This document shows positions 27,045 through 32,444 of a stretch of DNA of 32,444 nucleotides, in pieces (within the stretch, counting starts at the first letter, position 1; each line of letters starts with the position of its first letter). The notes below the pieces were generated by a model. It saw nothing but the letters and a program-made list of their open reading frames with translations. It was not told where the DNA came from and made no database searches. Source of the DNA: an uncultured Eubacteriales bacterium (GTDB lineage Bacteria; Bacillota; Clostridia; Peptostreptococcales; Anaerovoracaceae). The DNA lies in contig CACZAM010000020.1 of the NCBI GenBank assembly GCA_902779185.1, positions 1 to 32,444 of the forward strand. The letters are read 5' to 3'. The position numbers and the translations under genes were made by a program.

Positions 27045-28028
27045 ATGAACTGCTTTGACGCGCACAGTGACATCTGGACGGATGTGACCGACAAAAGAAT
27101 GAGGGGAGAAACAAATGTCTTCCATAACCACCATTTTGAAAACATCAGAAGGGGTGGAGTGGAAGGCTCTGTTTTCGTAGTCTGGGTCGATACTCTCGGA
27201 AAAAGCGACATCAGTAAAAGGACCCGCGACATCTTCCGCTGCGTGAAAGATGAGATAACCGAGACAAAAGATTTTCGCATAGTTAAGTCTTACGCTGAAA
27301 TGCAGAAGGCCAGGGAAGATGGCGTCTTTTATGTCTTTATCGGTGTCGAGGGCATGGCATATGCGTCTTATGATCAGTCACTTTCAAAGATTGACGAGTA
27401 TTACGAATTCGGTGCGAGGCATGGCATACTGACCTGGAACGAAAAGAACGGCTTCGGCCACGGCGCAGTTTCAGGCAGTACTGAAGAACTCAGTGGGCTT
27501 GGCAAAAGGGCAGTGCTTCGTATGCTCGAAAAGAAGATGATCGTAGATACTTCTCATCTCAACGAGGCCGGCTTCTGGGACATCGTGCGCATAACGGACG
27601 GCAGACCGTTCATTGCTTCACACTCCAACTGCAGGGCGCTCTGTGACCATCCCCGCAATCTTACGGATGATCAGCTCAGGGCTGTCAGGGACGCAAACGG
27701 CTGTGTTGGCCTCAACACATGGTACGCATTCGTTGATCCTGACCCGGCAAAGTCAGATATTTACAGGCTTGCAGATCACTGTGAGCATATGATAGACATC
27801 ATGGGAATTGACCATGTGGGCTGCGGATTCGATTTTTGCGATTACATTGAATCCGGGGATGATTCTGATGCATCTGATTTCTCTATGGGAGCGGCCGCCG
27901 GAATTGAGGACCCTTCAAAGATACCTGTATTCTTTGAAATTCTCAGGGGCAGGGGGTTGCGTGAGGAAGAGCTGGCAAAGATCGCTTACGGAAACTTCCA
28001 TAGAATTATAAAAGAAGTCATAGGATAG
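27045..28028 (+). CDS. Membrane dipeptidase (renal dipeptidase family, M19)
   Basis: 327 aa. The zinc-binding residues of the M19 family are in place: H7-x-D9 in DAHSDIW, bridging E102 in FIGVEGM, H171 in DTSHLNE and H193 in ASHSNCRALCDHPRN, plus GIDHVGCGFDF near the C-terminus. Members hydrolyse dipeptides, including some with D-amino acids. No signal peptide is seen, so it is cytosolic despite the family name. The ATG directly abuts the TGA of the TPR gene with no gap, so translation is coupled. It is the last gene before the tRNA operon; no terminator is visible after it. Confidence 0.92.
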   Translation: MNCFDAHSDIWTDVTDKRMRGETNVFHNHHFENIRRGGVEGSVFVVWVDTLGKSDISKRTRDIFRCVKDEITETKDFRIVKSYAEMQKAREDGVFYVFIGVEGMAYASYDQSLSKIDEYYEFGARHGILTWNEKNGFGHGAVSGSTEELSGLGKRAVLRMLEKKMIVDTSHLNEAGFWDIVRITDGRPFIASHSNCRALCDHPRNLTDDQLRAVRDANGCVGLNTWYAFVDPDPAKSDIYRLADHCEHMIDIMGIDHVGCGFDFCDYIESGDDSDASDFSMGAAAGIEDPSKIPVFFEILRGRGLREEELAKIAYGNFHRIIKEVIG

Positions 28029-28049
28029 AAAAAAGGTAAAATTTAGGTG

Positions 28050-28078
28050 TTGACACAGCATCATCTCTAAACTATAAT
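28050..28078 (+). promoter_or_regulatory. Perfect consensus promoter of the tRNA operon
   Basis: TTGACA (28050-28055), a 17-base spacer and TATAAT (28073-28078): both hexamers match sigma-A/sigma-70 consensus exactly, with optimal spacing. It lies 27 bases before tRNA-Asn, as expected for a stable RNA promoter. Confidence 0.95.
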
Positions 28079-28105
28079 AATCAAGTCGCATAAAGCGTCA
28101 GATGT

Positions 28106-28180
28106 TCCGAGGTAGCTCAATGGCAGAGCAACCGGCTGTTAACCGGTAGGTTGTGGGTTCGAGCCCCACCCTCGGAGCCA
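28106..28180 (+). tRNA. tRNA-Asn (anticodon GUU)
   Basis: A complete cloverleaf: acceptor TCCGAGG/CCTCGGA, D arm GCTC...GAGC, anticodon stem ACCGG/CCGGT with loop CTGTTAA (anticodon GTT at 28138-28140), T stem GTGGG/CCCAC with TTCGAGC loop, discriminator G and encoded CCA (28178-28180). Confidence 0.97.
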
Positions 28181-28195
28181 TTTTTAACCCAATAT

Positions 28196-28239
28196 GCCGG
28201 AGGATTCTCGTACCGGTTCGAGTCCGGTCTCCGGTACCA
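28196..28239 (+). pseudogene. tRNA remnant of acceptor stem plus T arm only (44 nt)
   Basis: Acceptor GCCGGAG (28196-28202) pairs with CTCCGGT (28229-28235), with one terminal G-T pair. A T arm ACCGG-TTCGAGT-CCGGT (28212-28228) with a consensus T loop, discriminator A and encoded CCA (28237-28239) follow. The D arm and anticodon arm are missing; only a 9-base linker GATTCTCGT joins the 5' acceptor strand to the T arm. The linker could be the 3' side of a long variable arm, which would suggest a former tRNA-Leu or other class II tRNA. It lies between two intact tRNAs and should be transcribed with them. Confidence 0.75.
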
Positions 28240-28264
28240 CCTCCTATATAACATAATATGATGA

Positions 28265-28340
<76 letters not shown>

Positions 28341-28351
28341 GGTGAAAAGGA

Positions 28352-28386
28352 GTCGAAATTCTGAACCACGGAATTCCGACTTTTTT
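28352..28386 (+). terminator. Rho-independent terminator of the tRNA operon
   Basis: An 11-bp stem (28352-28362 with 28370-28380, one A/C mismatch and one T-G pair) around a 7-base loop is followed by six T residues. It begins 12 bases after the CCA of tRNA-fMet. Confidence 0.9.
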
Positions 28387-28389
28387 CTT

Positions 28390-29700
28390 TATTGCAGCAA
28401 TATCAATACTTTAAGACATTTTTAAGAATTGCACCTGATTACAAACATTTGAAATCACTAGTTCAAAGATTTGAATCGGTGCTCTATCCTGAACTGCTTA
28501 TTCCTCCAAATGTGTATAATACTGAGTTTCCTTTTCATCAGGTGATCTGTAATTGTTATAGCTGTGCGGGCGATTCTGATTATAGTGCGCGATATACCTG
28601 GATATTCTGGTTTTGAATTCGCGCTCTGAACGATAGTCATGCCTATACATTTCTTCTTTCTTCAGATTCGAAAAGAAAGACTCACTTACCGCATTATCAA
28701 TGGGTGTACCCGTATGTGAGAATGATTGATCCACAGAGCAGCCTGTAAGAAGTTTGCGGAAAGCCTTGGAAGTATACTGACATCCTTGGTCGCTGTGGAA
28801 TAATAGATTCACTGGATAGCCTCTTTCTTTGAAAGCCATTTTGAAAGAAGAGGTTACTATCTGTGTTGAAGCGTTCGGAGAGATTTTATAGCCGACGACT
28901 TTTCTCGAAAAGAGATCCATAACAACACATACATGATAATAAATACCTTTTATCTTGAATTTGGTAATATCACTGACCCATACAGTATTTGGTGCAGAAA
29001 CATCAAACTGCCTTTTGACTTTGTTCTTCCGATGCAGGGCGTAGTAATCCTTTTTTGAATGAATCCTTATGCTTTCGAGGCCAAGTTCATGCATTATGTT
29101 AAGCACATACCTCTTTGACGTGCGATATCCACGTCTCTTAAGAACAGCCAAAATCTTATCTGAACCATAGCATTGCTCGCTTTCATCAAAAATGAGCTGA
29201 ACTGCTTCGCTGATTTCCTTGTGATGCAGCTCATAACAAGTCGGGTTATGTTTACAGATTATCCTGTTATGATAAGTCCCTTTTGAAATATGAAGAGCCT
29301 CAAGTGTCACATTTATTCCGTAAATTGGGCTTAATCTCACGAATTCACTTAGTTTCTCTTCGAGCGGCGATTCACTGTTACAGTTTGCATCATTGAGAAT
29401 ATCTACGATCTTCCTTAGCTTTTGCATACTGCGTTGTGTATCACAGAACTCTTTATGTATCATTATTTCCATTCCAAGATCTGCTGCATATTCCTTGTAT
29501 TGGTTAGGGGAGATCCAGAAATATGCTGTTGATTCCGAAATACCATATATTTTGCAGATTTCTTTTACCGGTGTTCCGCTCCAGTATGCAGAGCGTATTG
29601 ACAGGATTTGAGAATCGTTAAGCTTTGAGTGCATATTAACCTCCTTGTGATAATATAAAAAACAACAAAGAGCATTATATGATCCATGTCAAGTGAACGA
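28390..29700 (-). mobile_element. IS3-family insertion, ends unresolved
   Basis: A transposase gene fills most of this stretch. I could not find convincing terminal inverted repeats or a target duplication. The 110 bases between the tRNA terminator and the transposase stop (28387-28497) hold no gene or repeat that I can recognise. On the transposase-upstream side, TATAAT and TTGACA occur on the minus strand (about 29674-29693) but only 7 bases apart. In IS3 elements, a -10 near the left end is normally paired with a -35 from the right end in the circular form. The element may be decayed at its ends. Coordinates are approximate. Confidence 0.5.
28498..29634 (-). CDS. IS3-family transposase, single-frame OrfAB-like
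   Basis: 378 aa. The N-terminal helix-turn-helix (about 5-45, KEICKIYGISESTAYFW) is followed by a linker, an HTH_21-like region with CYGSDKILAVLKRRGYRTSKR (split: CYGSDKILAVLKRRG, YRTSKR), and an rve integrase core. The DDE residues are D222 (VSDITKF), D282 (HSDQGCQYTS) and E318 (VSESFFSNLKKEE), with the DD(35)E spacing of IS3. Most IS3 elements need a -1 frameshift to join OrfA and OrfB; here the HTH and the catalytic core are in one continuous frame. AAGGAGG lies 5 nt before the ATG. The gene looks intact and points towards the tRNA operon. Base composition is more AT-rich than the genes to the left. Confidence 0.92.
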   Translation of the reverse strand: MHSKLNDSQILSIRSAYWSGTPVKEICKIYGISESTAYFWISPNQYKEYAADLGMEIMIHKEFCDTQRSMQKLRKIVDILNDANCNSESPLEEKLSEFVRLSPIYGINVTLEALHISKGTYHNRIICKHNPTCYELHHKEISEAVQLIFDESEQCYGSDKILAVLKRRGYRTSKRYVLNIMHELGLESIRIHSKKDYYALHRKNKVKRQFDVSAPNTVWVSDITKFKIKGIYYHVCVVMDLFSRKVVGYKISPNASTQIVTSSFKMAFKERGYPVNLLFHSDQGCQYTSKAFRKLLTGCSVDQSFSHTGTPIDNAVSESFFSNLKKEEMYRHDYRSEREFKTRISRYIAHYNQNRPHSYNNYRSPDEKETQYYTHLEE

Positions 29701-29711
29701 GGAAATATGTT

Positions 29712-32444
29712 ATGAACATCGAAGCATATGATTTGGATTCCCTGCGTAATTTTTCAGACAGAATAGAAGAGTACGAAGAATATGATCCTGATCAAGGTGC
29801 AAGAATATACAGACCTTTTATTACAAGGGAGCATGCGCAGGTTTTCTTCAAAATGTTCTGGGGCCGTCAGGACGTTTATGCAAAACGTGGGCGTAAGGGC
29901 GGATATTTTCCACAATGCGCAAACAGATGGAATAATTACGTCTGCCCTAAGCAGCATGGCGAAAAGCAGTTTTGCGATGAGTGTGCATTCAATCAATGGA
30001 TAAAGCTTACACCTGAAACAGTAATGCAGCATCTGATTGGCTACAAGGAAGATGGTACAGATGTGATTGGAGTGTACCCATTGTTTCCGGATGGTACATG
30101 CAGATTCCTCGTGTTCGATTTTGATAATCATGTTAAAGGTGCTGAAACCAACGACTATGCAAATGAAGATGAAGCCTGGCATGAAGAGGTAGACGCACTC
30201 AGAAAAATGTGCGAAAAGAACGGCGTGATTCCTCTTGTTGAAAGATCAAGATCGGGCCGTGGCGCTCATGTCTGGATTTTCTTTGACAAGCCGATACAGG
30301 CATCGCTTGCAAGGAACTTTGGATTCATGCTTCTGGACAGGGGAGCAGCATCAGTTAATATGAAGTCTTTCCATTATTATGACAGAATGTATCCATCACA
30401 GGACACGGCAAGCAGGCTGGGAAATCTTATTGCTTTACCACTCCAGGGCTGGGCATTGAATAATGGTAATAGTGCCTTTGTCGATAAAAACTGGAATGCA
30501 TATACTGACCAGTGGGATGTTCTTGTGAACCGAACACCAAGGTATTCTCAAAGGGAAATCGAGCAGCTCATGGTCAAATGGTCAAGTGAATTGGATCCTA
30601 ATGTTGTGAATGCCACAGATTTATTCTCTGGCTCAAGACCAAAACCATGGAGAAAGACTGACCGCCTGAATAAGGCTGATGTAATAGGTAAGTTGCATAT
30701 TGTGTTGGCGGATGGTGTTTATGTAGATACCTTGAATCTTATGCCAAGATTGCAGAATCAGATAAGATGCATGACAGCATTCGACAATCCGAAGTATTTT
30801 CAGAATAAACGACTTGGGTTTTCAAATTATTATAATTTCAGCGCATTATATCTCGGAAAAGATATTGATGGATATATTCGTATGCCAAGAGGCGTGCTGG
30901 AAGAATTAGAGACAGCATGTGACAAAGCAGGAATAGACTATGACACTACAGATCATAGGGAAAAAGGAAGACCGATAAGGGTCAAATTCAATGGTTCCCT
31001 TAAACAACAACAGGATCTTGCAGCGCAGAAGATGTTGGAATATGACAACGGAGTGCTCAGTGCGGCAACTGCTTTCGGAAAAACTGTTGTCTGCAGTTAC
31101 CTTATTGCAGAGAGAAAAGTCAATTGTCTGATTCTGCTGCAAAGCAAAGACCTTTTGGATCAATGGGTAGATGAACTCGAAAAATTTCTGGATATAGATG
31201 AGGATCCACCGGAATACACAACCAAAACCGGAAGAGTAAAAAAGAGAGACAGTGTAATTGGAGTTTTGCATGGATCGAAGAAAGCGCTTACGGGAATAGT
31301 AGATGTAGCTATGGTTGGTTCTGTGTATGCAAAGGGCAAATTCAATGAGCTGATCAACTCATATGGTATGGTTATCATGGATGAATGTCATCATGCGGCA
31401 GCAAGTACAGCTGTTGAGGTACTTCAAAAAGTTAATGCAAGGTATGTTTATGGCGTATCAGCAACCATAAAAAGAAGTGACGAACTTGAGAAGATGATTC
31501 CAATGCTGATTGGACCTATGCGTCACAGTTATACATCAAAGCAGAGAGCTGTCTCTCAAGGAATCGGACACTATGTATTTCCACGATTCACGAGGACTAT
31601 TGATACTATTGAAAGCCGTAGCGATATTAATCAGGCGTTTACACTTATAAGCAAAAGTGTTGATCGTAACCAGATGATAATCTCAGATGTTAAGCAGTCA
31701 ATATCTGATGATAAAACACCTGTCATCCTGACAAGATACAAAGAACATGCAAAATATCTCTACGATAACCTGAGAGAAGAGGCTGATCATGTATTTCTTA
31801 TATATGGAGACAATTCAGATAAAGAAAACAGCGCAGCCAGAACTGAAATGAAAGGAATTCCGGATGATGAATCCATGATACTTGTGGCTACCGGGCAGAA
31901 GATCGGTGAAGGCTTTGACATGCCACGACTTGATACACTGATGCTTGCTTCTCCTGTTTCTTCTTCAGGTTCTAACCTTGAACAATATGTAGGGCGGCTA
32001 AATAGAGATTATGAGGGAAAGAAGGAAGTCATAGTCTATGACTATGTCGATTCGCATATACGCTATTTCAATAACATGTATGCCAAGAGACTGAGTATGT
32101 ACAAAAAGATTGGTTTCAGTGTAATCGGATGGGCTGCCCACGAAAAGCAACAGGCAAATGCCATCTATGATGCTGGCAACTATTCTGACACATTTGAACA
32201 GGATATTATAGAAGCAGATAAAGCAATTATAATTTCCAGCCCGGTACTTCTTCGTGAGAAAGTTAGTCGATTCCTGTACATTGTTCGCAGCCGACAGGAA
32301 GCAGGGGTAAAGATTACTGTAATCACGACAAATCCGGATCGAGTGCTTGATAGTTCGTCAGATTATTATATGGAACTCATCAATACAATGACAAACAATG
32401 GCATCAACGTTATTCCGAGGGAAGAGGTGTTGGAACATTTCGCA
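29712..32444 (+). CDS. TOTE-type primase-helicase-PLD protein, cut off by the window end
   Basis: 911 codons open to the window edge. Residues 69-91 form a zinc-knuckle-like C69-x8-C78-x9-C88-x2-C91. An archaeo-eukaryotic primase domain follows (about 30-300) with the metal-binding D136-F-D138, the S-G182-R-G184-A-H186 motif and GNLIALPLQG. An SF2 helicase (about 435-790) has motif I ATAFGKT (K457), motif II DECHH (557-561), VSATIKR, GEGFDMPRLDT and motif VI QYVGRLNR (758-765). From about 815 a phospholipase-D-like domain begins (DAGNYSDTFEQDIIEADKAI, then VKITVITTNP). The window stops inside EHFA, where I expect the first catalytic His motif. The order matches proteins assigned to TOTE conflict systems, which are thought to be defence-related. 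GAGGAAA is 6 nt before the ATG. No good promoter is visible. AT-rich codon use suggests transfer. Confidence 0.9.
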   Translation, partial: MNIEAYDLDSLRNFSDRIEEYEEYDPDQGARIYRPFITREHAQVFFKMFWGRQDVYAKRGRKGGYFPQCANRWNNYVCPKQHGEKQFCDECAFNQWIKLTPETVMQHLIGYKEDGTDVIGVYPLFPDGTCRFLVFDFDNHVKGAETNDYANEDEAWHEEVDALRKMCEKNGVIPLVERSRSGRGAHVWIFFDKPIQASLARNFGFMLLDRGAASVNMKSFHYYDRMYPSQDTASRLGNLIALPLQGWALNNGNSAFVDKNWNAYTDQWDVLVNRTPRYSQREIEQLMVKWSSELDPNVVNATDLFSGSRPKPWRKTDRLNKADVIGKLHIVLADGVYVDTLNLMPRLQNQIRCMTAFDNPKYFQNKRLGFSNYYNFSALYLGKDIDGYIRMPRGVLEELETACDKAGIDYDTTDHREKGRPIRVKFNGSLKQQQDLAAQKMLEYDNGVLSAATAFGKTVVCSYLIAERKVNCLILLQSKDLLDQWVDELEKFLDIDEDPPEYTTKTGRVKKRDSVIGVLHGSKKALTGIVDVAMVGSVYAKGKFNELINSYGMVIMDECHHAAASTAVEVLQKVNARYVYGVSATIKRSDELEKMIPMLIGPMRHSYTSKQRAVSQGIGHYVFPRFTRTIDTIESRSDINQAFTLISKSVDRNQMIISDVKQSISDDKTPVILTRYKEHAKYLYDNLREEADHVFLIYGDNSDKENSAARTEMKGIPDDESMILVATGQKIGEGFDMPRLDTLMLASPVSSSGSNLEQYVGRLNRDYEGKKEVIVYDYVDSHIRYFNNMYAKRLSMYKKIGFSVIGWAAHEKQQANAIYDAGNYSDTFEQDIIEADKAIIISSPVLLREKVSRFLYIVRSRQEAGVKITVITTNPDRVLDSSSDYYMELINTMTNNGINVIPREEVLEHFA

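Noticed and set aside
28196-28239. Full tRNA or terminator at this position
   Set aside because: Only 59 bases separate the preceding tRNA's CCA from this CCA and no D arm or anticodon can be folded; there is also no T-run. A truncated tRNA fits better.
28392-28616. Plus-strand 74-codon frame after the tRNA terminator
   Set aside because: No ribosome site, overlaps the transposase gene end on the other strand, no recognisable protein features.
29674-29693. TTGACA and TATAAT on the minus strand as the transposase promoter
   Set aside because: They are only 7 bases apart, so they cannot form one promoter.

Overview
The window looks like a chromosomal segment of a Gram-positive anaerobe of the Bacillota, most likely class Clostridia. 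The reasons are the gene order of its division and cell-wall cluster (mraZ-rsmH-ftsL-PBP-mraY-murD-ftsW-murG-divIB-ftsZ with no ftsA), a PASTA-domain class B PBP, a DivIB-type FtsQ, MutS2, strong AGGAGG-type ribosome sites, and an enoate-reductase-like flavoenzyme typical of amino-acid-fermenting clostridia. I cannot name the genus.

Layout. 1-2.2 kb (minus strand): a stand-alone FMN/FAD/Fe-S enoate reductase-like enzyme. 2.4-3.9 kb: a uridine-kinase-like nucleoside kinase with its own promoter and terminator. 4.0-6.6 kb: an NhaC-type antiporter, a small two-TM protein and a YmfI-like short-chain reductase in one tight unit. 6.6-8.7 kb: mraZ-rsmH-ftsL, led by a promoter whose spacer holds two MraZ boxes and closed by a strong terminator. 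8.8-17.1 kb: PBP-mraY-murD-ftsW-murG-divIB, restarted from an extended -10 promoter, which supplies lipid II synthesis and the septal synthase. 17.2-22.1 kb: ftsZ, a SpoU-type RNA methyltransferase, zapA and mutS2. 22.1-28.0 kb: a DUF523 protein, argS, a B12-binding/radical-SAM-like protein that has lost all three cluster cysteines, a TPR protein and an M19 dipeptidase, nearly all coupled by tiny gaps or overlaps.

28.05-28.39 kb: a tRNA operon with a perfect TTGACA-17-TATAAT promoter, tRNA-Asn(GUU), a 44-nt acceptor-plus-T-arm tRNA remnant, initiator tRNA-fMet(CAU) and a terminator. Directly after it the sequence turns visibly more AT-rich and accessory: a single-frame IS3-family transposase on the minus strand, then a long open reading frame from 29712 that runs off the window end. 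It encodes a zinc-knuckle + archaeo-eukaryotic-type primase + SF2 helicase + start of a phospholipase-D-like domain, the architecture known from TOTE-type conflict systems.

The points most worth a second look are this primase-helicase-PLD protein at a tRNA-bounded island edge, the cysteine-less radical-SAM-like protein inside a housekeeping operon, the armless tRNA remnant, and a duplicated sequence motif in the cytoplasmic tail of DivIB.
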